64,000 nucleotides of DNA, taken from assembly GCA_032164245.1 (NCBI GenBank), contig JAVMKO010000003.1:40054890-40118889 (forward strand), given 5' to 3'. A model generated the notes under the pieces. The model saw only the letters and a list, made by a program, of their open reading frames with translations. It was not told the DNA's origin and ran no database searches. This DNA is from Sternotherus odoratus. Lineage: Eukaryota > Chordata > Testudines > Kinosternidae. Within the stretch, counting starts at the first letter, position 1. The number at the start of each line of letters is the position of its first letter. A program made the position numbers and the translations under genes. Below, piece after piece: positions 23,412 through 33,417 of this stretch.

Positions 23412-25718
23412 ATGCAGAGCTCAGCATCACAAGACTCCATGCAGAGCTCATCTACCCTGGAGACCAGCCAGAGGAAAAGAGCTCCAGCATGGTCCACTCG
23501 AGAGGTGCTGGCTCTCATCGCTATCTGGGGAGAGGAATCCGTGATGTTGGAACTCTGCAACAACAAACGGAATGCCAACACCTATGGAAGAGTCTCCAAG
23601 GCCATGCTAGAAAGGGGCCACAACAGGGACACCACACAGTGCCGTGTGAAAATTAAGGAGCTGAGGCAATCGTTCCAGAAAGCCAAAGAGGCAAACGGAC
23701 GATCAGGGGGCGCGCCGCGGACATGCAGGTTCTACAATGAACTAAATGCGATAATGGGGGGCGCCCCCACCACCATCGCGCCGGTCTGCGTGGACTCCGC
23801 AGATGGGATAATCGTCAGTGAGGAGACTGATTCCGAGGAGGACGACCATGAGGAAGAGGAACATCTCACGGAGCAGCAGCAGCCCAGCGGAGAACCCGTG
23901 TTCCCAGAGAGCCAGGAGCTATTTGTCACCCTGGACCCAGTACCCTCCCAAGCCTCCCAGAGGGGTAAGTGTTTCTTTTTTAAGGGATTACATGATGCGT
24001 TATTTTGTAAAGGAAGCATTTATTAATGAGTAACTTGCCCTAAGGACTTAGCGTGCTTTCATTGCTAGTCAATTTCTACTCAAAGAGTTTGTCAATATAC
24101 TCCGGGATTGACCATAAGTCCTCCACGGACATTTCAAGGAAGGTATCCAGGAGGTAGCGATGAATCCAGCGCAGCAGATTTCTGGGGAGAGCCGCCTTAT
24201 GTGGTCCCCCGTGATAGGAGACCATCCCACGCCACGAAACTAGTAAATTGTCTGGTATCATTGAGCAGGCTAGCATTGCAGCGTATGGACCAGGACTTTG
24301 CATGGAGTCAAGGAGCATGCGCTCTCTCTCTCTCCGAGAAATTCTCAGCAAAGTGATGTCACTCATGGTTGCCTGTTTGAGATACGGACTGCAATTAGTT
24401 GGGAGATAAAGATTCCCAGCTGCAGAGTACTCGTTTCTGCTGAGGGCCGACCAACCTTCCCCCCCCCCTCCAGCCCTTAGCGGTAGCTAGCAGGGACTCT
24501 GAGCAGTCTGCAAGCGGTTGCTGGAACCGCTTCATATCCAACGCGTAACCAACCCCCCCCCCCCCCCAGACTCTGAGCAGTCTGCAAGCGGTCTGAAGAG
24601 CCCCAAAAAGACCTTAGCTAGCCCTTAGCGACATATTTTTTGCCATTTGCTTTGTAGTTTGCAGTTTCAGTGGGAGCCAGCCACGCGGTGGGGGGAAGGG
24701 GGCGGGGTTACTCTACAGTATGCAAGCGCCACTTTTAACTTACCATGGCCGGCTGCACGGTGATTTCAGAAGCCGTCTTGGGCTGAGGCACGCATATGTG
24801 TCTGAGATGCTCTGACTTTTCTGTGAGCTAGTCAGTCACTTTTAGGTGTAGAACATGACCTTGTACAGAAATCATATCAGGCCTCTGAATACTGAGGTTG
24901 CAATTGGCATAGTACTCCCATTGTGTACCGTCCGAGACTGCATCTGCCTCCTAACCTTGAATGTATCTGTCTCATAACTTTCAAACTTTCTTTTCCCACA
25001 TTCGCCCACAGATGAACAATTATCTCTGAATCCCCCGGCCTGCTCCTCCTGCCGTGCACCGCAGATAAGAAAGCGTAAAAAGAAAACGCGAACGCGCGAT
25101 GAGATGTTCAGTGAACTCGTGGAGAACTCACGCGCTGAGGCAGCCCGCCAGACGGATTGGAGGGAAAGAATGATAGAGGCAAGGGATCGAGAGATACGGG
25201 CAAGGGATCGAGAGAGAGAGGCAAGGAATCGAGAGAGGCAGGAATGGAGAGCCGCTGCAGAAAAGAGGGAAGAGCGTGAGGAAAGACGCATGGATGCTTT
25301 GCTCCGCATAATGGAGGACCAGAGTGACATGCTGCGATCTCTGGTGGAGCTGCAGCATGCCCAAAGACCACCTCTGCAGCCCCTGTGTAACCACCTCCCC
25401 TCCTCCCCAACTCCCATAGCTTCCCCACCCAGACGCGGGGTGAGAACACGGGGGGGGAAAGCTCCGTGGGCCGCTCCACTCCACCCCACAAGCCAGCAGA
25501 AGCAGAAGCAGCAGCAGCAGCAGGCTGACATTCTAGGAAAATTTTTAAAAGCTGCTGTGTCTTGGCCACCCCTCCTCTCCCCCCTTGCCACCCCCCCTCC
25601 TCTGTCCACTCCTCCCCCACTGCGACTGCCGGTTTCCCTCCAGGATACCAGGACAGTGATCCCCTGTATTTTTATTTCCGATGAACCAATAAAGGAACCA
25701 TGTTTTTTCAAACAGTGA
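23412..25718 (+). CDS. Harbinger Myb/SANT-like DNA-binding protein (2 exons)
   Basis: This is the accessory protein PIF/Harbinger elements use to recognise their ends and bring transposase to the nucleus. Exon 1 is 23412-23964 (donor gtaagt) and exon 2 is 25012-25718 (acceptor cccacag); the join is in frame and gives about 419 aa. The start at 23412 is chosen for its strong GCCGCCATG context; an upstream in-frame ATG at 23325 is possible. Residues 24-115 form the Myb/SANT-like or trihelix-like domain (W27, W39, QCRVKIKELRQ, CRFYNELNAIMGG). An acidic stretch (EETDSEEDDHEEEE) follows. Exon 2 starts with a basic patch (RKRKKKTRTRDEMF), then a long charged coiled coil rich in RDRE repeats, ending in a Pro-rich tail. 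The tail overlaps an AATAAA at 25688-25693, so the real stop in relatives may lie earlier. No break is seen. Confidence 0.85.
24076..24746 (-). CDS. Unrecognised 99-aa protein, spliced, nested antisense
   Basis: I do not recognise this product. On the minus strand an ATG (24746-24744, context GGCCATGG) directly abuts a consensus donor GTAAGT. The acceptor CAAACAG ends at 24373, after a pyrimidine-bearing stretch. Splicing joins ATG in frame to GCAACCATGAGT..., and the frame runs to a TAG at 24076, about 99 aa. An AATAAA on the minus strand (24024-24019) lies about 50 nt beyond the stop. The frame also stays open upstream of the ATG for a short way, so the true N-terminus may be longer. The protein starts with an arginine-rich run (RISRRERER); later it has SWRGMVSYHGGPH and a C-terminal LSIPEYIDKLFE-like end (WSIPEYIDKLFE). 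No membrane segment or known motif is evident. It lies wholly inside the Myb-like gene's intron (23965-25011), downstream of the transposase on the same strand, so it could be its own transcription unit or a distal exon set. A noncoding explanation remains possible. Confidence 0.5.
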
Positions 25719-25725
25719 TTTTATT
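25688..25725. terminator. Convergent poly(A) signals
   Basis: AATAAA on plus (25688-25693) serves the Myb-like gene. AATAAA on minus (complement of 25720-25725) lies about 80 nt past the transposase stop. The two converging transcripts therefore overlap at their 3' ends. Confidence 0.7.
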
Positions 25726-25803
25726 TCCTCTGCAAGCATGGGGAGGGGGGAGGGAAAGCATGGGGAGGGGGGAAGGAAAGAGGGTTCAAGGGCAGCAGGC
25801 TTC

Positions 25804-27143
25804 TCAAACGCCATCTCGGCCACTCATAAAACTGTCTTTCAAGGCGTCCCTGAGGCACAGGGCCTCACGGTGTGCTCTTCTACTTTCCCTGCTGTGTGGC
25901 TGCTCATAAGTAGCAGAAAGTAAATTTGCCTCTGCCTCCCAGCCCGCCATAAACGTTTCCCCCTTGCTCTCACAGATATTGTGGAGCACAGAGCAAGCAG
26001 CAATAACAATGGGGATATTTCTCTCGCTGATGTCTGAGCGAATCAGTAAGGAACGCCATCTCCCCTTCAGACGGCCAAATGCACACTCTACGGCCATTCT
26101 GCACTTGCTCAGCCTGTAGTTGAACAGCTCCTGACCCCTGTCCAGGGCTCCTGTGTAGCGCTTCATAAGCCAGGGCATTAGGGGGTAGGCTGGGTCCCCA
26201 ATGATCACGATCGGCATTTCGACACCCCCCCCCCCACGGAAATTTTCTGGTCGGGGAAGAAAGTGCCTTGCTGCAGCTGTCTAAAAACCCTAGAGTTCCT
26301 GAACACTCGAGCGTCATGAAGCTTTCCCGGCCACCCCACGTACAGGTCGGTGAAACGTCCCTTGTGGTCAACCACTGCTTGCATGACCATTGAGTAATAT
26401 CCCTTCCGGTTTCTGTACTCGGCGGCCTCGTGGTCCGGTGCCAGGATAGGGATATGAGTCCCATCTATAGCCCCACCACAGTTAGGGAATCCCATGGCGG
26501 CAAAGCTATCTATTGTGGCTTGCAGGTTTCTGAGGTTTATAACCCGGTGTAGCAGCCGCTCGACGATTGCCCTGCTTACTTGCATCACAGCAAAGCCCAC
26601 TGTAGACCTACCCACCCCAAACTGATTCGCCACTGACCGGTAGCTGTCTGGCGTTGCAAGCTTCCAGAGGGCTATCGCCACTCGCTTCTCCACTGTAAGG
26701 GCCGCTCTCATTTTGGTATTCCTGCGCCGGAGGGCCGGGGACAGCAAGTCACAAAGTTCCAGGAACGTGCCCTTTCGCATGCGGAAGTTTCTGAGCCACT
26801 GGGAGTCATCCCAGACCCGCAGCACTATGCGGTCCCACCAGTCCGTGCTTGTTTCCCTGGCCCAGAATCGGCGTTCGATGGCATGAGCCTGCCCCATTGC
26901 CACCAAATTTGACAGATTGTCAGTCGCCCTACTTCCAAAACCGTCAGTGTCCCTGTCGTTCCCGCTGTGCACGTCCTTGTCCATCTCCTCCTCCTCCTCC
27001 TCCTCGCTGTCGTTGGGCTCCAGAAAGCGCAGTTCTCCCCGGATCGCATTCCTCCTCTGCAGACGGTGCAGCATGAACTCCGCAACCATGATCGAGGTCT
27101 TCACAATGGCCATTACTGTTTCCGTGGTGTCAGCGGGCTCCAT
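25804..27143 (-). CDS. PIF/Harbinger DDE transposase (HARBI1-like), one frameshift
   Basis: This is the nuclease that cuts and joins the element. The first frame (27143-26205) has an acidic N-terminus (poly-Glu about 47-53), a helix-turn-helix region at about 149-195 (SYRSVANQFGVGRSTV) and the first catalytic Asp at D227 in GAIDGTHIPI, then VGWPGKLHDARVF at 269-281. After an 11-C run at 26225-26235 the frame shifts. The second frame (26217-25804) supplies GDPAYPLMPWLM (second Asp) and VECAFGRLKGRW (catalytic Glu), then ERNIPIVIAACSVLHNICE. Together they cover a complete DDE domain. The only break is the homopolymer, which could be a sequencing error, a real null mutation or a slippage site. 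It shares the element with the Myb-like partner; the ATG at 27143 lies about 360 bp from the right terminus. Confidence 0.88.
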
Positions 27144-27201
27144 GCTTGCAGTGCTATGGCGTTAGCACGACGTGGAGAAAGGGCGCGAATTATGGGATGC
27201 C

Positions 27202-27349
27202 TACCCACAGTGCACCGCTCGTAATGGGGGTCGGCGGCGCGGAAAAAGGGCACGAAACTTGGAAATGCCTACCCATAGTGCAGCACTCGAAATGGTGCCT
27301 GCTGGGGGATCAGGGAACTGTGGGATAGGTACCCAGAGTGCAACGCTCG
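27202..27349. repeat. Three subterminal iterons in Harbinger right end
   Basis: 'tacccacagtgcaccgctcg' (27202), 'tacccatagtgcagcactcg' (27270) and 'tacccagagtgcaacgctcg' (27330) are three near-copies spaced 68 and 60 bp apart, between the transposase start and the right terminal repeat. Similar 'ccacaatgctcc' phrases occur near 23213. Binding sites for the Myb-like protein or transposase are plausible. Confidence 0.7.
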
Positions 27350-27507
27350 TCATGTCGACGCTTGCAAAAGTTTTGCGGACAGACACTGTCGACTTGCTAT
27401 GCTTTGCTGTGCCTAGTGAAGACACACAATATCGACTGCATACAGTCGCGTTCACAACATCGAAATAAAGGAAATCGAACTACTGCTGTAGTGAAGACAT
27501 ACCCTAA

Positions 27508-27960
27508 GACTAAAATCAAAGTAGTGGGGATTTTCTCCCTCTGCTGGTAGTCAGGAAGGTAAAACCCTGAAACAATTTACAAGTAATATTTTTTGTTTCA
27601 AGTATCAGCATAGTAGTTAAGTTAACCACAAAAAGACTAAAATAACAGGTGGTAAGGGCCAAAAGAATTTAAAATTAGCCAAATTCCAAGCTGAGGAGAG
27701 AAAAAGGAAACATAAAGCAATGAAGGACAAAAAAATGTTTTATGGACTTAAATTGGTGGTGGCAGTGGTACCAGTCCAAACAATGGAGAAGTTTGTGTTC
27801 TGGGGAAAAGTTTTAATCTAAGCTGGTAAAATAAGCTTGGGGGGTTATTTCTTTTTTCATGCAGGTCCCCACATCTTTACCCTAGAGTTCAAAGTGGCGA
27901 GGCAATCCTGACAGCTCCATAAGATCTTAATTCACTGGAATGGCAACTCTCATCAATTAT
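27508..27960 (+). mobile_element. ERV-like relic, right part
   Basis: Resumes after the Harbinger insertion. An A-rich stretch resembling a gag start ('ccaaattccaagctgagga', 'aaaaggaaacataaagcaatg') leads into 27745-27912, a second direct copy of the segment at 22345-22500 ending in 'gaggcaatcctgaca'. Confidence 0.5.
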
Positions 27961-28142
27961 GAGGTCTGTAAGATATCTAGGAGTTTGTAGTGGAACTCCT
28001 GAATCTCCTCTACGGATCCTGAAGTATGTCAGCATGGAGCCCCCCTTGGGGCCTGAGGTCTCCATAGCCCACTTGTGAGTCAATGATCAAGTTCCTTTTG
28101 GAAATTTATTCCCCTCACCTCCTTCAGTTTAGAGGCATATGC

Positions 28143-28485
28143 AGATAAAGCAGTGGTGAGCAACCTGCGACCCATGGGCTGCGGTAATCCTCTGGTGGGC
28201 CATGAGACAGCTTATTTACATTGACTGTCCACAGGCCTGGCCACCAACACCTCCCAGTGGCCACGTTTCACTGTTCCCAGCCAATGGGAGCTGTGGGAAA
28301 TGGCAGGCAGCAGGTCCCCACAGCTCCCATTGGCCAAGAACGGCGAACCACGCCCACTGGGAGCTGCAAGTGGCCATGCCTGCAGACGATTTATGTAAAC
28401 AAACAGTCTCACGGCCCACCAGCAGATTACCCTGATGGGCCGTGTGTGGCCTGAGGGCTGAAGGTTGCTCACCACTGAGATAAAG
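28143..28485. mobile_element. Short hAT element, perfect 8-bp duplication
   Basis: The element 28151-28477 begins CAGTGGTGAGCAACCTG and ends with the complement ...AAGGTTGCTCACCACTG. AGATAAAG flanks both sides (28143-28150, 28478-28485). The interior contains 'cccattggccaagaacggcg', typical of a turtle hAT-derived MITE. No coding capacity. Confidence 0.92.
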
Positions 28486-28920
28486 ACTTCGGTGACACAG
28501 AAGCACTTGGTGCCATGGTAGTGCCTCTCTCTCTAATAGTCTCCAGTGACTGAGATCTTGATATGGATAGAGCATTAGTGGTACTGGTAGATCTATCTAT
28601 GGAGGTGGGAGAAAGGTGGTCCTCTGCCCCTGGAACTGAAACTGGACCTAAGGCTTGATCCATCAGAAATTTAAACCTGGTCTCCCTTTTTCTCAGGATC
28701 TGCCCTTGAAGGATGTGCAGATCTTGCATTTACTAGAAATATGGGTATCACACAAACAGCAGAGGCTCTAGGAATGCCAGTCATTGATCAGAATAGCCTC
28801 AAGGCAGAAGAGGAACCTCTTCAATCTTGGGATATCTATCATTCCCAAGGAAAAACAACAAAAGAGACAACCCCAAGAAGGGGAAGTTCTAAACTATCTA
28901 ATTATATCTAAGAATCAAAA
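28486..28920. other. No gene seen
   Basis: Probably dispersed-repeat-derived sequence. The frame at 28469-28729 on minus shows no domain. Confidence 0.4.
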
Positions 28921-28989
28921 GATTTTAAAATGTATTTATTTTTTGCAGGTGGGGGAGGGTTGAGGAGACAGAAAAGAAAGAAAGGGGGG

Positions 28990-29275
28990 AAAAGAAACAC
29001 TAAGAGGTAGGTAACTAACTATAAACTAACTCTCTGCCTTAACACTAAATAGAGAACAGACACACTTTGTAGATGCCGTCGCAGGCCAAAGGAAGTTGAG
29101 AAGGACTGAGATCAGTTCACCCATGCAGCTCCATCTAGCCTCAGTGCAGGGCATGAGGATGTGTGGAGTGTATGCATGGGACAAATTGGCATTACTACCA
29201 AAACTCTCTGATCAAAAGTCAGGGTACAGGTGCACCTGAATTGGAGTACCCACGGGATACTACTTGAAGAAGAAA
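28990..29275 (-). repeat. Dispersed turtle repeat, inverted
   Basis: The inverted phrases 'cttcttcaagtagtatcccg', 'aattcaggtgcacctg' and 'cttttgatcagagagttttg' match the family also seen between the arms of the inverted repeat at 21115-21227. Class uncertain. Confidence 0.45.
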
Positions 29276-29408
29276 GATAGAACCATAGCTATTAAAAGTT
29301 TGGAACTGTAACAACACTGCAGCTGAAACCTAACTCTTTTCTGTATTCTCTATCCCTTCCATGTTCTCTTTAATGTCACTTTCATGCTTCTGACTTCTGA
29401 GGCCACAC

Positions 29409-29582
29409 CAGCTGTGCATAGGCGTGCACAGCACATTTCATTAGGGTGTGCACCCAGGGAATGTGATTTATTTAGTTAGTTTAAAGGCACCACACTCTGC
29501 ACTGAAAGCCACTTTTTTTGGAGACATTAGGGTGTGCTTGGGCACACCCGGCACACCCTGTGCGTATGCCTATGCAGCTGTG
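29409..29582. mobile_element. 158-bp MITE with perfect 8-bp duplication
   Basis: The element 29417-29574 starts CATAGGCGTGCACAGC and ends GCGTATGCCTATG. CAGCTGTG flanks both sides (29409-29416 and 29575-29582). The 8-bp duplication suggests hAT, although the ends do not begin with CAG. Confidence 0.8.
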
Positions 29583-30445
29583 GCACCTTAAGTCCACTGT
29601 CTATGTGACGATCAAATATCCTGACATCTTCCCCCAAAAGGTGACATTTTTGAATGAAAGCTTGAGGTTAGGCATGTGTGAGAATCCCATTTTACTAATG
29701 TGTGACTTTTTATTTTATGCTCTCCATTCTGTGACACACTTTTATAGGAACAAAAATATAGAATGTTCAGTCATTCTCAAATGAGGGAATGAAAGAAAAA
29801 ATCCTTTCAGAGACAAAGTAAAGTTGTGTAACAATGATGGAAAATTATTCAAAAATATTCAGTTCTCACAGTTGAAGATTCTGAACAGTATCAGAATTAT
29901 ACACAGAGGATTTGTTCTTGTGCTGATCCTACATTTTCAATTTTAAACTTCTCCTTTGATGCCACAGATTTGAAAAGATTTATTATGTGATTTGTGTCAA
30001 AAATCTGGCATAATAATCTAATTAAGCTATTATCTTAAAGAGGCTATAAAACAACAGTTAGTATCAAACTAATTGGTATTATTAAGTTGTTAATAACTAC
30101 TATTATGATCAATTAAGTATAATTAAATCCATCTTGCTCAATTAAAATTTTAGAAAAAACACTAGCTTATTCTCCCTCAACTAATATGAAGTTTTTGGAA
30201 AAAACAATCATTACTCAGGGGAAATAAAAAACATATGCCACTTATTGAGCTTTGATTTAATGACTGGTTATAATTCTTATTAATATATTTAAAAAAATTA
30301 TACTAATGCAAAATAAAGAACAAAACAGATGCTGTGAAAAAATAGTTAGATGCCCCCTTGTGGGGAGCCAGCTGTGGTCCCTCAATTAGGGTGAACTGCA
30401 AAGAATGGAGCAGATAATCCCCATAAAGCCATGATATTCCAATAC
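29583..30445. other. Intron, no gene seen
   Basis: Very AT-rich sequence with no supported feature. Confidence 0.4.
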
Positions 30446-30696
30446 TTAGGGTATGTCTTCACTAGCCGCCGCATCGGCGGGTAGCGATCGATCTTCTTGT
30501 GAAGACACGAGAAATCGATCGCTCGCGGTGCCCCGTCGACTCTGGAACTCCAGCTTGCCGGGAGGCGCAAGCTGGAGTCGACGGGGGAGCGCGCTGCCGA
30601 CCGCCGCCGCTGTGGGGACTAGCGGTAAGTGATTCACGTAGCTGAAGTTGTGTATCTGCAGTCGATCCCCTCCTCCCCCGTAGTGGGGACCAGCCC
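30446..30696. mobile_element. Harbinger MITE related to the 22991 element
   Basis: Starts TTA then GGGTATGTCTTCACTAGC (30449) and ends 'gtagtggggaccagccc' (30696). The left 16 bases match the right terminus of the Harbinger at 22991-27504. Internally it carries 'aactccagcttg' and 'caagctggagtcgac' as an inverted pair. The right flank is not TTA, so the duplication has decayed. Confidence 0.75.
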
Positions 30697-30881
30697 GAAG
30701 ATTCACCAAGCCAGCATAGAACAGCTTCTTTATACCTTACTAGTTATCAGAAGTCCAAACAACACAGTTCCCCTAAAGAGATCCACCCTCAGGCCTCCAT
30801 CCAGGTACCCACACCAAATATGATTAAAATTTCTGTAAATTTCATCATATAAAAGAAAGTGTTCAACCAATCTCAAAGCTG

Positions 30882-31156
30882 GGGCTTATCTTCACTACAC
30901 TGGGGAGGGGTCGATCTTTTGGCAATCGATTTATCGCGTCTCGTCAAGATGCGATAAATCGATCGCCAGCACCTCCCCCATCGACTCCAGAACTCCAGCT
31001 CGCCAAAAGACGCAAGCTGGAGTCAACGGGGGAGTGCGCTGCCGACTGCCACCGCCATGAGGAAGGCAGGTAACTGTAGATACGCCAATTTCAGCTATTA
31101 ATGTAGCTGAAATTGCATATCTACAGCTGATCTCCCCCGCTAGTGAAGACCAGCCC
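30882..31156. mobile_element. Second Harbinger MITE of the same family
   Basis: Starts GGGCTTATCTTCACTAC and ends with the complement of GGGCTGGTCTTCACTAGC. It shares 'aactccagctcgcc', 'gcaagctggagtc' and 'gtagctgaaattgcatatct' with the copy at 30449-30696, in the same orientation. Confidence 0.75.
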
Positions 31157-33417
31157 GTAGAGACACATTACCTCCCAGGTTAATGAATGTTTCAGATCTT
31201 ACCCAAATACATGCTACAGCCAATTCTTATTAACTAAACTAACATTTTATTGAAAAACAAAGAAGAGAGAGTCTGGTTAAAAGATCAATATACATACAGA
31301 CATGAGTTCAGTTCATTGAGGTTCAGATTCATAGTACAGATGGTGAGCTTTGTAGTTGCAAAGAGTCTTTTCAGAAATACTTCATAGGTATACTTCATAT
31401 AGTCCAATGTCCAAATATCATATTCAGGCCATACCAGCATAAGTGGGACCTCAGTCTTGTGACTCAAATTTCCCCTGATGAAGCCTAAGCAGATCTGAGA
31501 TGACAGAATCAGGGCCCAAGGACCTTTTATACAATTTCATGTCTGTTGACAAGTTGGCAGTTCAAAAGGTGGTTAGCATGACTTTGAAGAAGATCCATCA
31601 CTGGTATTTAGCATACAAATTAACATAAGGCCATTTGCTTGTTCCGCCATCATTCACAGTACTTTTCAAAGAGAGAGGAATACCCCGCTATCCCAGGTTT
31701 ACAATTCTTTTAAATGCTAGGATGTTCTTTTGATCTCTGAACTATCAGAATAGGGCAAAGACAGGGAGTGCTGATTACACTATGGACCCTACTCATACAT
31801 ATGAAAATAGACAAAACACAAAGATTATCTCTCCACATGTCTTTTGAGGGTTATTTATTTTGCAGTATGTTTAACCCTTTCTAGCTATGCATCACAGATG
31901 CAAAACAACATTTAACATTAAACCCCCCTAAACCTTGGTTTTCAAACTTAGGGCTCAACCTTTCAAGATCTTTTATTGGAATTAAAGGGAAGTTGTATGT
32001 TTTCAGGGGTTGCCAGTTCAGGTCCTTGCAAAATAGTAACAAGCATTTTGATTTCATTTAATAGAAAATTAATTTAGTACTCATGAAAGGTATCAGATTG
32101 GCAGCCTTGGAGAATGTACTTCTCCATTTATTTACAGAACAAATACAGAAGCAACAGCAGCAAAGGTTGAAAAAATATACACAGCATAATGTATTAATTC
32201 TCCCTGACATCCAGTCCATTTAAATTTCATTTTTTTCTTTAATTTCAAAATCTGAAAAATGCAGGATATCCTGCTTGCTAGGACCCAAGATAAGCAGTTC
32301 ATCCCTCTTCATTAAAGTTCTTTATCACATGCTTAACTTTTGACTCTTGCTCAATTAAAATTGACTTTAATGTACCTTAAGTGTGTTCTTAAGATTTTGC
32401 TGACTAGGAATGTATTTAAGCACATGCTTAAATATTTAAGATTTTTTTAAAAATCTTCAGTAATTTAATTTCTGCTGTCCACTCTTGAGGAAAAAGTTCT
32501 ACTCCATTGAATAAGGATGAGACCAACAGGATTCTAAAGAAATTACTTAAAAAATAGCTAAATACTTGACAGTGATATCTCAATATTCAGTCCATAGGTT
32601 TTTTGAATTATCCTATAGAATTGCGTTAACAGGGCTATAATGGTCTATGCATTTTTCCAGGATGGTTTAATAAACCTATATTAAGGATGACCTTTTCAAT
32701 TAATTTCATTAGGAGTTTTCCATAAAAGCCATACATAGAGATGGACAAACTGATCCTGAAAAATATGAGAGCACTCCCACAACCTCTTCCCATTTCTAGA
32801 AACAAATGTAGGGACCCTGAAATGTTTAATCTTCAGATCCCTTTCTCTTGTAGAGGAAAACAAGAAGGTCCACCAAAATTATTTTGTCCTCCCATTTTCT
32901 CATTCCCTACCCACTCTTATTTAGATATAGCCCTGAATGTAGCATCTTCAGGGTTTACAAATAGCACAAGGTATTTTGGGATTTTCTAGCTATGTAGTGG
33001 CCTTTGTTTTAAACAAACTATGTAAGCAATGAGGGAGAGAAATTATATTATTAAATAATGAAAAATTTGCTTCCCTGAAGCTTCTTTACGGTACCAGTTC
33101 CTCTTGCTCTGTCTCGATATATATGTATTTTGCAAAAATATTAGAGTCAAAAGAATGCTTTGTGAGCAATAAGAAATCTCTCCAGTAAATTAGTAGTTGA
33201 AAGGCTCAGCACACTGAACTTTATTTGCAGTTTAATGGAGGATTAAGGTAGGTTATTAAATTATGGGTATTATGTAAGTTTCCCATGTTTTACGTAACAC
33301 AGAGTTTAAGAAACAGGATACTATTATTTTCTGTTCTTTTCCTCTATCAAATATTAGTTTATAGTGACTAAAAAGACAGCCTTATTACTGTGCCTGCTTT
33401 ATTTTATATTGAAAAAA
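31157..33417. other. Intron, no gene seen
   Basis: AT-rich sequence. The frame at 32741-32989 shows no domain or splice context. Confidence 0.4.

Larger units (their letters stand above)
22988..27507. mobile_element. Nearly intact PIF/Harbinger transposon, three genes
   Basis: The element is 22991-27504 (4514 bp). Its ends, GGCCCTGTCTTCACTACCAC on the left and the complement of GGGTATGTCTTCACTAC on the right, form an inverted repeat. TAA flanks both sides (22988-22990, 27505-27507), the 3-bp duplication usual for PIF/Harbinger. Subterminal 'gaagaca' motifs occur repeatedly (22996, 23056, 23173, 27418, 27493, or complements). It carries a Myb/SANT-like gene on plus, a DDE transposase on minus and a spliced minus-strand gene inside the intron of the first. 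It is GC-rich against AT-rich surroundings and little decayed, which suggests recent activity. It sits inside an ERV-like relic. Confidence 0.92.

Noticed and set aside
24872..25823. 279- and 170-codon minus frames opposite the Myb-like second exon
   Set aside because: Antisense shadows of a charged coiled-coil exon; no splice logic, and the plus frame explains the sequence.
26849..27468. Plus-strand frames across the transposase N-terminus and iterons
   Set aside because: Antisense of the acidic N-terminus and the subterminal repeats; no domain.
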